A stretch of 64,000 nucleotides of DNA, from NCBI RefSeq assembly GCF_020148105.1, contig NZ_JAHLZE010000020.1, positions 1 through 64,000 of the forward strand, read 5' to 3'. The position numbers and the translations under genes are program-made. The DNA comes from Methanobrevibacter sp. TMH8. Its GTDB lineage: Archaea; Methanobacteriota; Methanobacteria; Methanobacteriales; Methanobacteriaceae. This document shows positions 20,507 through 30,481 of the stretch, in pieces. The first letter of the stretch is position 1. Each line of letters begins with the position of its first letter. Below the pieces are notes generated by a model. That model had not been told where the DNA came from, searched no databases, and was given only the letters and a program-made list of their open reading frames with translations.

Positions 20507-21418
20507 ATGAATTATTTTGAAAAAAATATAAGATGGAAAGATTTTTTTATTTCTTTTCTTCTACTTTTAGCTATGGTTGTTGTTACCTTTAGTTTTATTG
20601 GTGTGAGTGAAGGTGCAACTATTAATGATATGAATAATAAGGGAACTATTTCGAAAAATCTTAAGGTTAAAAGTAGTGCTGCATCTAATGTTATAATTGA
20701 TAATAAATCTGTTTTACCTATTAAAAAATCGAAGTCTAATAAGAATCTTAAGCTAATTCATTGGAAATCTTATAGTTCAAGCAAAAGTGTAACTGTTTTC
20801 AGTCGTTATTCTCAAGGAAAATATAAAAGCACTATTAAGAAAACTATAATAAAAAAAATTGCTAAGAATAAATTGAAAATATCTTCACAAGGAACTGTTA
20901 GATATGTTAGAACTAAACATGGTCCTAAATCTTATTATTTAAATATTTATAAACCAAAAATGCTTAATAATACCATTAAAAAAGGAGTTTTTGACGAAGG
21001 TTTTGGATATATTCATATTCCCGATGAATATCTTGACTACGAGCTACGACCAAATAATCCTTTTAAATCTTCGTGGAAAGCTGAAATCAATGGAAATAGG
21101 ATAATTATTAATGAATTTTGCGAAGACTCTAATATTATAAAGAATACTAAGTTTAGAAAAGGTAGTATTTTTAGAACTATCATAATCGAAAAAATAGGAA
21201 ATGGGTTAGATTTCAAAATCAATTCACATTACATATTCTGTGAAAGAGAAGGTATATCACATCCGGCCGTTGTTGCTAGTGTAAGCTATTATTATATTGA
21301 AAAGAATTTACTTCCGTTGGAACATTATTTGAATGTTTATAAAAAAATTATTACTAAAAATTCTCTTAATAATTTTAAACCTACAATTCCTTCGGATAAA
21401 TATAGGGTAGCAGGATAA
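20507..21418 (+). CDS. Secreted protein with two KPKM-type repeats, unknown
   Basis: A 303-residue exported protein. Residues 1-40 copy the signal peptide of the 19510 protein with very few changes. The mature part instead resembles the 18633 protein: RYSQGK, then YYLNIYKPKM (about residue 145), and a second divergent copy ending LLPLEHYLNVYKK near residue 280. This is a mosaic of its two upstream neighbours. No C-terminal membrane anchor is present, so it is probably released or held by other proteins. GGGGAG precedes the ATG. No known family is recognised. Confidence 0.7.
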   Translation: MNYFEKNIRWKDFFISFLLLLAMVVVTFSFIGVSEGATINDMNNKGTISKNLKVKSSAASNVIIDNKSVLPIKKSKSNKNLKLIHWKSYSSSKSVTVFSRYSQGKYKSTIKKTIIKKIAKNKLKISSQGTVRYVRTKHGPKSYYLNIYKPKMLNNTIKKGVFDEGFGYIHIPDEYLDYELRPNNPFKSSWKAEINGNRIIINEFCEDSNIIKNTKFRKGSIFRTIIIEKIGNGLDFKINSHYIFCEREGISHPAVVASVSYYYIEKNLLPLEHYLNVYKKIITKNSLNNFKPTIPSDKYRVAG

Positions 21419-22075
21419 TCCTATTTAATGAGGAAGAAAAAGTAGATTTTATTGAAATAAATTTAACTATTGTGGATTATTTCAAAGAAATTTATAATTA
21501 AAAATAAATTTTCTTTCTTATTTCTTATTTTTTCTTTTTTAGTTTTTATTTATAATATTCTTATAATTATTTTTTATATTAACTAAAAACAATATATAAC
21601 TCAATTTAAAAATTATTTAATTATTTTTTATTTTAATTTAAAAATATTTATATTCTATCTAAAAATTATTTATAAATATTTTATAAATAAAATTATATAT
21701 TAAAAATTTTAATGATTGAATATTTACATAAATTTAATAATGATGATAACTAATATTTTATTATAATAATTGATTAATGTATAGTAACAGTATTTACATA
21801 GTTATTTGTATTGATAATTTTAAGATTAAAAAATTCTTATTTTATTACTATACCTTGATTTAAGAGGATATGTTAATCAAATAGTAAAATTATTTATTGG
21901 TTAAATGTTGAATTTGACTATTACTAAATTTATTAGTATATATCATAACATTAAATTATTACAAACAATTTATTAAAAATTTAATAAAAAAATTTAAAAT
22001 AAGGTTTAAAATAAAATATAAGATTTAAAATAATATTTTTAAAATAATATTTATATAATTTTTAAGGAGAATATA
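21419..22075. other. AT-rich intergenic region upstream of hypE
   Basis: No gene is visible. A T-rich stretch (about 21505-21545) follows the secreted-protein gene and may terminate it. The rest is AT-rich, with many TATA-like words before hypE and AAGGAG at about 22062-22067 as its ribosome-binding site. No hairpin or RNA gene was convincing. Confidence 0.4.
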
Positions 22076-23092
22076 ATGAAAATAGGAATGTCTCATGGTG
22101 CTGGTGGAGAAGTTATGGGAAAACTTATCTCTGAAACCATTCTTAATAATTTATCAAAAAAGTCTGTAAATGGAGGAATAGGATTAGATGCTCTTGATGA
22201 TGGAGCTACAATTCCTTTAGGCGATCAAGAAATTGTTGTTACCACTGATGGTCATACAATCAACCCACTTTTCTTTCCAGGTGGTGATATTGGAAGAATA
22301 TCTGCAGCTGGAACTATAAATGATATAGCTGTTATGGGAGCTAAACCTTTAGCTATAACAAATGCAATGATTATTAGAGAAGGATTCTCTATCGAAGATC
22401 TTGATAAAATAATTAAATCTATGGATGAAACTTGTAGGGAAGCTGATGTTGGAGTCATTGCTGGAGATACTAAAGTAATGGAACAAGACAAGATTGATGA
22501 AATGGTTGTTGTTACTACTGGTATTGGGGTTGTTGAAAAAGGAAAAGCTGTTCGTGATTCTGGTTTAAATGTTGGAGATAAAATAATACTAACTGGAAGT
22601 ATTGGAGATCATGGAATGTCTTTAATGTCTTTTAGAGAAGGTTTTGGTTTTGAAACAGACCTTAAATCTGATGTTGCTCCTGTTTGGGGTATGGTAGAGA
22701 AAGCTCTTGAAGTTGGAGGAGTAACTGCAATGAAAGATCCTACTAGGGGAGGTTTAGCTAATGCTATTAATGAAATGGCAACTAAATCTAATGTTAGTGT
22801 TCTTCTTCAAGATGAAGCAATTCCTGTTAAACAACAAGTTAAAGCTGTTTCTGATATGCTTGGAATCGATCCATATGAAGTAGCTAATGAAGGAAAGATT
22901 GTAATGGGTGTTAAAAGCGATTTAGCTGAAGAAACTTTAGAAGCTATATCTAAGGATAAATATGGTAAAGATGCAGCTATTGTAGGGGAAGTTATTAACA
23001 GTGATAATAATCATGTTTTAATAGAAACTGCTGTAGGTGGACAAAGAATATTAGAATCTCCTATTGCAGATCCTGTTCCTAGAGTATGCTGA
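22076..23092 (+). CDS. hypE: Hydrogenase maturation protein HypE
   Basis: Dehydrates the thiocarboxamide on its own C-terminal Cys to a thiocyanate, giving the CN ligands of the NiFe site. At 338 residues it has the PurM/SelD-like ATP-binding fold: N-terminal SHGAGGEVM, LDDGATIPLG, and KDPTRGGLANAINEMA. The protein ends PRVC, and this terminal Cys is the cyanide carrier, which confirms both identity and the intact 3' end. It is separate from hypAB, about 11 kb away. Confidence 0.96.
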   Translation: MKIGMSHGAGGEVMGKLISETILNNLSKKSVNGGIGLDALDDGATIPLGDQEIVVTTDGHTINPLFFPGGDIGRISAAGTINDIAVMGAKPLAITNAMIIREGFSIEDLDKIIKSMDETCREADVGVIAGDTKVMEQDKIDEMVVVTTGIGVVEKGKAVRDSGLNVGDKIILTGSIGDHGMSLMSFREGFGFETDLKSDVAPVWGMVEKALEVGGVTAMKDPTRGGLANAINEMATKSNVSVLLQDEAIPVKQQVKAVSDMLGIDPYEVANEGKIVMGVKSDLAEETLEAISKDKYGKDAAIVGEVINSDNNHVLIETAVGGQRILESPIADPVPRVC

Positions 23093-23219
23093 TTATTTAT
23101 AATTTATTAATAATTAATATAAATTCATAGAATATAGATATAGCAAATTTTAATAGAATATTGATAGTAAATTCAAAGTAAAAAACATTTTTGAAACAAG
23201 TTTATTTAATGGTGGTATT

Positions 23220-23654
23220 ATGACAAATTTATTTAAAAAAAGAACTTTAGCTTATATTGCCGATTATTTTGTTGTTATGGCAGTTATGTGGATTATTGCA
23301 GAATTATTGGTTGTTGTAGTATTTCCTTTTGGAGCATTTTTCATATATGAATATTTAATAATTTTAGCTCCATTTGTTGGAATGATTTATTTTGTTCTAT
23401 TGGAAAAAAATTTGGGAACTACTGTTGGTAAGCATTTATTATTTATAAAAGTTGTTTCTAATAGTAAAAAAAATTATTATTCTAATATTTCTTATGTACA
23501 AGCTATAATAAGGAACCTTTCAAAAATATACTGGTTTCCAATAATTATAGATGTGATTATTGGTCGTATTTTTGGATCTTCAAATGAAAGAATTTTAGGA
23601 AGAATTTCTAGAACTGAAGTTATTAATGAAGATATTAAATCTGACAAAAAATAG
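23220..23654 (+). CDS. RDD family membrane protein
   Basis: A 144-residue integral membrane protein with about three hydrophobic spans. It has RDD-family traits: an N-terminal KKRTLAYIADYFVV segment and GTTVGKHLLFIKVV after the second span. RDD proteins have been linked to ion transport or stress in other organisms, but the function here is unknown. The charged C-terminus (NERILGRISRTEVINEDIKSDKK) is cytoplasmic. GGTGG precedes the ATG. Confidence 0.8.
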   Translation: MTNLFKKRTLAYIADYFVVMAVMWIIAELLVVVVFPFGAFFIYEYLIILAPFVGMIYFVLLEKNLGTTVGKHLLFIKVVSNSKKNYYSNISYVQAIIRNLSKIYWFPIIIDVIIGRIFGSSNERILGRISRTEVINEDIKSDKK

Positions 23655-23804
23655 TTCATTTTTGATGAATATAGAGATGAATATATTGGATATAGGGATG
23701 GATATAGATAGATTATTGAATAAGATTTATATTAATATATAAAATATAAATTGTAATATATGAAATTTATATATGAATATATAAGTAAATTATGTGGTGA
23801 TTAT

Positions 23805-24083
23805 TTGGATACAATCATATGGCCTTCTTACATTGATTCTAAGAGAAGTAGAAAAGAAGGAAGGAAAATAAACAAGAGTGATGCAGTTGCTGATCCAAAA
23901 TTAACTGAAATTTCACGTGCTGCTAGAAAATTAAATTTAAATCCTAAAACTGAAGATGATAAATTATATCCTAGATTTTGGTGGGAAAGTTCTGGACGAA
24001 TTATCATTGAAAGAAAAGATATATCTAAAAATAAAATTTTAGCTAATATTAGTCAAGAAATAAAAAATCTAAGACAGAAATGA
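23805..24083 (+). CDS. srp19: Signal recognition particle 19 kDa protein
   Basis: Binds 7S RNA and promotes SRP54 docking in archaeal SRP. The family core is complete: TIIWPSYIDS, EGRKI, ADPKLTEI and YPRFWWESSGRI. An ATG at 23760 lies in frame, but it would add 15 atypical residues. TTG at 23805 lies 3 bases after GGTGAT and gives the usual length (92 residues) and N-terminus, so I take TTG. The SRP RNA gene is not in this window. Confidence 0.92.
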   Translation: MDTIIWPSYIDSKRSRKEGRKINKSDAVADPKLTEISRAARKLNLNPKTEDDKLYPRFWWESSGRIIIERKDISKNKILANISQEIKNLRQK

Positions 24084-24165
24084 TTTTATAAAGAATAATT
24101 ATTTATTACTAAATATATAGATTATTATTCTATTAATTTATTATTTATTTTAATTATTTTCTATT

Positions 24166-24228
24166 ATATTTATCATATTTATCATATTTATCATATTTAT
24201 CATATTTATCATATTTATGATATTTATC
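24166..24228. repeat. Tandem repeat, 9 bp x 7
   Basis: Seven adjacent copies of ATATTTATC; the sixth ends in G. It lies in the short gap between srp19 and the DHH gene. Confidence 0.9.
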
Positions 24229-24322
24229 TATTGATAATATTGATTATACTGATTTCATTGGATTTTATTGAGTTATATTATATTTAATTATATTATATTG
24301 TTTTTAATCATTAAGTGGAAAT

Positions 24323-25729
24323 ATGTATGAATTACCTTTAAAAATGAAGAAATCTTTTAGTAAAGCTAAAAAATTGATAGAATCTGCTGAAGATATTAAA
24401 ATTTATAGTCACAATGACTGTGATGGTATTTCAGCTGGAGCTATATTATCTACTATTCTTGATCGTCAAGAAAAAGATCATGAAATTGAAATTGTTAGTC
24501 TAGACAAACTTGAAGATTTGGAAATTGAACATGAGCTAACTTTGTTTTCTGATTTAGGTTCTGGACAGAATATAGACAAATTAGCTAAAGATTCTTCAAA
24601 AATTGTTGTATTAGATCACCACCCTCCACTTAGGGATTTAAATTATAAAAATACTATTGATCATGAATATTTAGAAATCAATCCATTACACTATGGTATT
24701 GATGGATCTTATTATGTCTCTGGTGGAGGTTTAAGTTATTTTTTAGCTAAAGAGTTTGGATATACTGATTTAAGTTGGATTGGTGTTCTTGCAGCTGTTG
24801 GAGATATGCAAAATAGTAGCACTGGTAAATTAGAAGGTTTAAATTCAATTATTCTTAAAGATAGTATTGATTTGGGATATATTCATTCGATTAATGATTT
24901 ATCTCTTTATGGGAGACAAACTCGTCCACTATTTGTAGCTCTCTCTTATTTTAGTGATGTTAACCTTCCTATAACTAATAATAGAACTGAATCTATAGCT
25001 TTGATGAAAGATCTTGGAATTCCAAGGAAAGTAGGGGATAGATCTAGAACTCTAAGTGATCTAGATAATGTAGAAAAAGGAAAATTATTTTCTGAACTTG
25101 TAAGAATGCTATCTAGAGAAGTTCCAAAAAGATATACTAAATATGTTCCAAAGCTTGTAGCTGCAGATTCTTATGAATTTATGATGGAAGAAGATCATAC
25201 ATTCCTTAGAGATGCTTCTGAATTTTCAACAGCTATGAATGCTTGTACTAGAAATAATCGGGAAGATATAGCTTTAAAAATACTAAAAGGTGACAGAACT
25301 TCTGCTCTTGATGAACTTGAAATTATTTCCAAAGATCACAGGAGATATTTAGCTCAAAACATCCATAAAATTGAAGAAGAAGATATGATAAAAAATTTAG
25401 ATAATATTCAATATTTTGATGGTGATGGAATAAGAAGTCAAGTTGTTGGAACTATAGCTGGTATGATCCTTAGCCATGGGGACTGGAGAAAACCAATGAT
25501 TGGTTTTACTCAAATTAGTGATGAAGATGATAATTTAAAAGTATCTCTTCGATGTTCTAGACTTCTTGCTTATGATGGAATACATTTTGGAAATATAATA
25601 AGAAAAGTAGCTCAATCTGTTGGTGGTAGTGGTGGAGGTCACTCAGTAGCATGTGGTGCTTATATCCCATTAAATAAAAAAGAAGAATTTTTATCAACTT
25701 TTAATAATCAGCTTACAGGGGTTCTATAA
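24323..25729 (+). CDS. RecJ-like DHH/DHHA1 phosphoesterase
   Basis: A 468-residue archaeal RecJ-type protein. Metal-binding motifs are [10 protein letters not shown] near the N-terminus and VVLDHHPPL, the signature DHH. The C-terminal DHHA1 substrate-binding motif is [13 protein letters not shown]. Archaeal members act as single-strand 5'-3' DNA exonucleases or 3'-5' RNA/DNA exonucleases, and some bind GINS at the replisome (GAN). Which subtype this is cannot be settled by eye. The following radical SAM gene starts in a TAATG overlap with its stop codon, so the two are translationally coupled. Confidence 0.88.
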   Translation: MYELPLKMKKSFSKAKKLIESAEDIKIYSHNDCDGISAGAILSTILDRQEKDHEIEIVSLDKLEDLEIEHELTLFSDLGSGQNIDKLAKDSSKIVVLDHHPPLRDLNYKNTIDHEYLEINPLHYGIDGSYYVSGGGLSYFLAKEFGYTDLSWIGVLAAVGDMQNSSTGKLEGLNSIILKDSIDLGYIHSINDLSLYGRQTRPLFVALSYFSDVNLPITNNRTESIALMKDLGIPRKVGDRSRTLSDLDNVEKGKLFSELVRMLSREVPKRYTKYVPKLVAADSYEFMMEEDHTFLRDASEFSTAMNACTRNNREDIALKILKGDRTSALDELEIISKDHRRYLAQNIHKIEEEDMIKNLDNIQYFDGDGIRSQVVGTIAGMILSHGDWRKPMIGFTQISDEDDNLKVSLRCSRLLAYDGIHFGNIIRKVAQSVGGSGGGHSVACGAYIPLNKKEEFLSTFNNQLTGVL

Positions 25730-27237
25730 TGAAAATTTTATTTTTAAATTTACCATATAAATTTGATATCAGTCGTGCTAGTCGATGGCCAGAAAAAACA
25801 AAGTCTGGAACTTTGTATTATCCATATTGGTTAGCTTATTGTACTGGAGTTTGTGATGAAAAAGGTATTGAAACAAATTTAATAGATTGTATTACAAAAG
25901 GATATACTACTGAAGATACATTAGCTGAAATCTCAAAATATGAACCTGATTATATAATGGCTGAGATTACCACTTCTACTTGTTTTTATGATTATGAAAC
26001 TTTAAATACAATAAAAAAAGAGAACCCACATGTTAAGATTATCATTGGAGGTACACATGCAACTATTTTGCCCGAACAAATTTTAAAAGAATGTGAATCT
26101 ATTGATTATATTGTACGTCAAGAATATGATTTCACAGTTCCCGAAATCATCTGTACTGAAAATAATATAGGTAATGAAGATGATAAAGGTGATATAGCTA
26201 ATATTGATGGAATTTCTTATAGAGTTCAGTATAATAATAGTAATAATGAAATTAATGAAATTACTTCAAAATTCATTCATACAAAAGATAGGATTCCTTT
26301 AGATAATCTTGATGAATTACCTTTTGTTTCCAAAGTTTATCAGAAATTTTTAAATTTTGATGATTATGGATATGCATTTGCTCAAAATCCAATGATTCAA
26401 ATTGTTAGTGCAAGAGGTTGTCCTAATAAATGTAATTTCTGTTCTTATCCTTCAACAATGGGAGGAAGATTATTTAGAACAAGAAGCACAAAAAGCCTTG
26501 TTAATGAGTTTGAATATATTTTAACTGAAATCCCTGAGATAAAAGAGATATTTATTGAAGATGATACATTTACAGTAAATTTTGATCGAGTAATCGAATT
26601 TTGTGATGAAATAACTAATCGAGGCTTGAAACCAGTTTGGTCTTGTAACACTCGTGTAGATCTTCCATATGATGTTATGAAAAAAATGAGGGATGCAGGA
26701 TGCAGACTTCTTGTAACAGGTTATGAATCTGGTTCACAGAAAGTCCTTGATGAGATAAAAAAAGGAATTACTCTTCAGCAGTCTCTTGATTTTGCAAAGA
26801 ATACTAAAAAACTAAAAATCAAAGTTTTTGGTTGTTTTATGATAGGATTAAAGGGAGATAATTTAGAAACTATTAATGAAACATTTGAGTTTGCAAAAAA
26901 AGTATATCCTGATATGTGTTTCTTCCAACAGGCGGTTCCTTTTCCAGGGACTGAATTTTATGAATGGGTTAAAAAAGAAGGATATTTAATCACCGAAGAT
27001 TATTCTAAATGGTTAAATGAAGATGGTTATTTGAATTGTCTTGTAGACTATCCTTATGCAAATCATGAGGAGATTGAAAAAATTAGAGATAATTTAATGA
27101 GCAAATATTATTTTTCATTTACATATATCTTTAAAACATTTTTAAGTAACTTAGATTGGGTTGAATTTAAACGTGTTGCTCGTGGTGGGTATTCATATGT
27201 TGCATTTAGACTAAAAAAGTTAATAAAAAGAAATTAA
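25729..27237 (+). CDS. B12-binding-domain radical SAM protein
   Basis: A 502-residue radical SAM enzyme. Residues 1-160 resemble the cobalamin-binding Rossmann domain (PHVKIIIGGTHATI). The 4Fe-4S motif is C231, C235 and C238 in RGCPNKCNFCSYP. The later GYESGSQKVLDEIKKG and FMIGLKGDN segments are typical of BchE-like proteins. The C-terminal part (about 440-502) is basic and hydrophobic. The substrate is unknown; class B members methylate or cyclise lipids and tetrapyrroles. It overlaps the stop of the upstream DHH gene by one base, and a GT2 gene follows. Confidence 0.88.
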   Translation: MKILFLNLPYKFDISRASRWPEKTKSGTLYYPYWLAYCTGVCDEKGIETNLIDCITKGYTTEDTLAEISKYEPDYIMAEITTSTCFYDYETLNTIKKENPHVKIIIGGTHATILPEQILKECESIDYIVRQEYDFTVPEIICTENNIGNEDDKGDIANIDGISYRVQYNNSNNEINEITSKFIHTKDRIPLDNLDELPFVSKVYQKFLNFDDYGYAFAQNPMIQIVSARGCPNKCNFCSYPSTMGGRLFRTRSTKSLVNEFEYILTEIPEIKEIFIEDDTFTVNFDRVIEFCDEITNRGLKPVWSCNTRVDLPYDVMKKMRDAGCRLLVTGYESGSQKVLDEIKKGITLQQSLDFAKNTKKLKIKVFGCFMIGLKGDNLETINETFEFAKKVYPDMCFFQQAVPFPGTEFYEWVKKEGYLITEDYSKWLNEDGYLNCLVDYPYANHEEIEKIRDNLMSKYYFSFTYIFKTFLSNLDWVEFKRVARGGYSYVAFRLKKLIKRN

Positions 27238-27305
27238 TTCTGCAATGATTATTTTTAATTAGATTTATTAATTTTAAAGTAAGTATTAAAAAAGGAGTTT
27301 TTATT

Positions 27306-28478
27306 ATTAGTATTGATTATAGCATTAATGATAATTATGTTAAAAGGGATTATAAAATCAGTATTATAATGCCTATTTTCAATGCTGAAAAACATTTAAA
27401 ACTTTCTTTAGATTCTATTGTTAATCAGTCTATAGGGGTAGAAAACCTTCAAGTTATTTTAATCAATGATAATTCAACTGATAATACTAATTTGATTATT
27501 AATGATTATGTCGATAATTATGATAATTTTTTAGCTATTCATCTTGAAGAAAATATTGGAGGAGCATATGGTCCTAGAAACATTGGATTGAAGTATGCAA
27601 CTGGGGAATATTTGATGTTTTTAGATTCTGATGATAGCTATGAATTAGATGCATGTGAAATTCTTTATAATAAGATTTCTTCAACTGAATATGGTAATTT
27701 AGACCTTGTTTTTGGTAGATATAAACGAATATATCCAAATTTCAATGATACAGGTGAAAATTTAGTTTTAAAATCATATTCTCCTTATGAAGATAATATG
27801 TATAGATTATCTAATAAAAATAACGAAGAGAATATATATAATTTTAAAGATGATATTATAGGAAATCCTAATCTTTCAAGCTTTTTTTCTTTTTTATGGA
27901 AAACTTTTTTTGTTAGGTTTATTTATGGAAAAAAGAAAAAAATGGATTCAAATGAAATTTATCTTAAAAATATTAATAAAGACCTTGACATATTAAAGAT
28001 ATTACCTTCTATATGGACTAAAATTTATAAAACTGACTTTATAATTAATAATAAAATTGAATTTTCACATTTTATTTCAGGAGAAGATTTAAATTTTGTC
28101 ATTGAAGCATATTTCAAGGCAAACGGAATTCTTTTTTTAAATGATACTTTTATTAATAATTATTATATGAGGGATTCTGAAGAAGATAAATCTATTACAA
28201 AAAAAATTTCTTTTAAACTAGTTTTTGACTCTTTAAAGGCTTATAAAACATGTTCTGATTTATGTAATGATTATAATTTTAAATATAGTGATATTATTTT
28301 AAACCCCTTCTTATTAAATTGGATTCAGATATTTTCAAAGTTTAAAGGAAGTGTAGAAGAAAAAGAAAAACTTTTAAAATTAGCTAAAGAAATGAAAAAA
28401 TCATATAAAAATGGATTTAAGGCAAAATTATTAATGTCACTAGTTATTTTTTTAATAAAAAGATCTAGTACTCTATAA
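27306..28478 (+). CDS. Family 2 glycosyltransferase, apparent AUU start
   Basis: GT-A fold transferase. The first strand KISIIMPIFNAEKHL, QVILINDNSTDNT and the DxD-type FLDSDD fit GT2. A late basic helix (LLMSLVIFLIKR) may touch the membrane. The ATG at 27369 would delete the first beta strand. Upstream the frame stays open to a stop at 27246 but has no ATG, GTG or TTG. A strong AAAGGAG lies at 27291-27297, followed by ATT at 27303 and 27306, so translation probably starts at AUU. Otherwise an indel must be assumed. Target sugar unknown. Confidence 0.8.
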   Translation: MSIDYSINDNYVKRDYKISIIMPIFNAEKHLKLSLDSIVNQSIGVENLQVILINDNSTDNTNLIINDYVDNYDNFLAIHLEENIGGAYGPRNIGLKYATGEYLMFLDSDDSYELDACEILYNKISSTEYGNLDLVFGRYKRIYPNFNDTGENLVLKSYSPYEDNMYRLSNKNNEENIYNFKDDIIGNPNLSSFFSFLWKTFFVRFIYGKKKKMDSNEIYLKNINKDLDILKILPSIWTKIYKTDFIINNKIEFSHFISGEDLNFVIEAYFKANGILFLNDTFINNYYMRDSEEDKSITKKISFKLVFDSLKAYKTCSDLCNDYNFKYSDIILNPFLLNWIQIFSKFKGSVEEKEKLLKLAKEMKKSYKNGFKAKLLMSLVIFLIKRSSTL

Positions 28479-28640
28479 AACGATGATTTTAATTTATTAG
28501 ATAAAATATTATATAAAAATATTAATTATTAATAGTGAATAAATATAAGTATAATCTAAAATTAAATAATTATAATTATATTATGATATGATATTATAAC
28601 TATAACTTTCTGTTATAACTATAACTTTATGAGGGAAATA

Positions 28641-29450
28641 ATGAAAATATTTAAAAAAAGAGGAGAAATGACACATTTCCAGATATTAAGTGAAATATCT
28701 AAACAAGAACCTCATTTACGCCAAAAAGATATAGCTGAACGTCTTGGAATAACTGTTCAAGCTGTATCTGAGAATATAAAAACATTGATCGATGAGGATT
28801 ATATAACTTCTAAAGATGGAAGGGCTCCTTATAAAATAAGTCAAAAAGGCATAGCTAAAGTTAAAAAAGATGCTATTAACCTTCGAAAATATTCCGACGA
28901 TGTTTTGGAAACAATGAACTATTATAAATCTGTCTGGCCAGCTATTGCTACTGAAGATTTGAAGGAAGGAGAACATGTTGGATTATTTATGAAAGATGGG
29001 ATTCTTTTAGCAGGAAAATCTAAGCAAAGTGCATGTGCTGAAGTTTTATGTGATGTTAAAAAAGGTGAAGATGTTCCATTAACTGCTTTAACCGGAATGA
29101 TTGATTTAGAGTTAGGTCAAGTAATAATTGTCTCATTACCTACTATAAAACAAGGTGGATCTCGTAATACTGACATTGATTTAGTCGATTCAATTTACAA
29201 AAATGACTATAAAAAATGGGGAATTGAAAAGATAGATAAATTTGGAGCTATGGGAACTGTTTCTCGTGCTGTAGCTAATAAATTGAATATTCCAATTGAT
29301 ATTGAATTTGCAATTTCTTCTTCTACTATATCAGCTGCAAAAAAAGGACTGAATGTAATGATTTTAGTAGTTGGGGATATGTCTAAAGGAATAATAAAGA
29401 ACTTAGAAGATGAAAACATTAAATTTGATCTTGTTGATGCCCATAAGTAG
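28641..29450 (+). CDS. Winged-helix transcriptional regulator
   Basis: A 269-residue protein. The N-terminal winged HTH (about residues 8-70) has the recognition region RQKDIAERLGITVQAVSENI and the wing SKDGRAPYKIS. The remaining 200 residues form a domain I do not recognise by function, with GLFMKDGILLAGKSKQSACA and FAISSSTISAAKKGLN; it may sense a ligand. Similar MarR-type proteins are widespread in methanogens. GAGGG at 28631-28635 sets the start at the second ATG (28641) rather than 28629. Targets unknown. Confidence 0.82.
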   Translation: MKIFKKRGEMTHFQILSEISKQEPHLRQKDIAERLGITVQAVSENIKTLIDEDYITSKDGRAPYKISQKGIAKVKKDAINLRKYSDDVLETMNYYKSVWPAIATEDLKEGEHVGLFMKDGILLAGKSKQSACAEVLCDVKKGEDVPLTALTGMIDLELGQVIIVSLPTIKQGGSRNTDIDLVDSIYKNDYKKWGIEKIDKFGAMGTVSRAVANKLNIPIDIEFAISSSTISAAKKGLNVMILVVGDMSKGIIKNLEDENIKFDLVDAHK

Positions 29451-29619
29451 TTTTTTATAGCTATTATTATTTAATATAACTTCTTTTTTTAGTTATATTT
29501 TTTAATTTTATAATATATTATAAAAAAGCTTTTTTATATTTTATATTTTATATTTTATGTCTTTTATCATATGTTTTGTCACAATGAAATATGTTTTATA
29601 AGAATAATCTATTAAAACA

Positions 29620-30153
29620 TCATGTCCATTGATTTGGATCGAATTCAGAGGGTGGAATAAATAGTATTTGGGCATAACCTCTTTTTAGCAATTCTGCATT
29701 TATATTATATCCATCAACATAGACAATAGCTAATATCCTACCATATTTATCTTTATTTTTAGCATCATCAATATCTAAATAAACTGTTTTTCCAAGACAT
29801 TTGCTCTTTACAAAGTCGGTAGCATTTTCATATCCAGATTGCTCTCTTTCAGGAGTATCTATGCCTACAAGACGAATTCTTCCAACTCCAGAAACATCTA
29901 TTGTATCTCCATCTACAACACGATCGCAAAATCCCTTAACTTCATAATATTGTTTATAATTTTCTGTTGTTATATTGATTCCAGGGTGTTTTTCACTATA
30001 ATTCTGATTAGTATATTGTGATTGAGAATTTTTTGAGTTACTATTAGATAAAGAGCTATTATCATCAACACTAGTTAAGAGTTTACCTCCTACAGCAAAT
30101 AATGCAAATACTAAAAAAACTATCATTATAATTCTTTTGTTTCTTTCTTTCAT
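29620..30153 (-). CDS. Secreted/membrane-anchored thermonuclease (SNase-like)
   Basis: A 177-residue staphylococcal-nuclease-fold enzyme. A basic start and hydrophobic segment (8-24) form a signal anchor, then comes a Ser/Asn/Gln-rich linker (30-55). The OB-fold nuclease domain follows, with the classic catalytic set R94 (RIRLVGID), E102 (TPERE) and R139 (DKYGR), plus the Ca-site Asp in VDGDTI. It should cut extracellular nucleic acid. The C-terminus is short, ending at FDPNQWT. It diverges from the Cas4-like gene. Confidence 0.92.
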   Translation of the reverse strand: MKERNKRIIMIVFLVFALFAVGGKLLTSVDDNSSLSNSNSKNSQSQYTNQNYSEKHPGINITTENYKQYYEVKGFCDRVVDGDTIDVSGVGRIRLVGIDTPEREQSGYENATDFVKSKCLGKTVYLDIDDAKNKDKYGRILAIVYVDGYNINAELLKRGYAQILFIPPSEFDPNQWT

Positions 30154-30481
30154 TTTATCTATTTTCGATATTTTAGAGTTAGTTATTTTAGTTAGTTCGA
30201 TTTAATAATTATCTATTTATTGGCTAATTTTTATTATATTGAATCTATTATATCTTTTTTTCTTTTTACAATTTTAATGATATAAGTTGCTCTTATAAAT
30301 TATGAAAAATTTATTTATATTTAATTCTACAAATTCTATAAATATATTAAAAAATAAAATAATATAAAAAATAAAGGAAATATAAAGAATAAAAGATATA
30401 AAATACATAAAATACATAAATTGATATTATATAAAATAAATAATTTTATGAATTAAAATATATATTTATAAAGGAATTTTC
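30154..30481. other. Divergent promoter region, nuclease / Cas4-like gene
   Basis: AT-only sequence with short ATAAAATAC repeats near 30400-30420. AAAGGAATT ends the region as ribosome-binding site for the plus-strand gene. Nothing else is visible. Confidence 0.4.

Noticed and set aside
21419-22075. Possible small RNA or attachment site in a 657-base gap
   Set aside because: No GC-rich island, stable hairpin or repeat pair was found.
24166-24228. Short regular repeats suggesting a CRISPR array
   Set aside because: Units are 9 bases with no spacers; a simple minisatellite.
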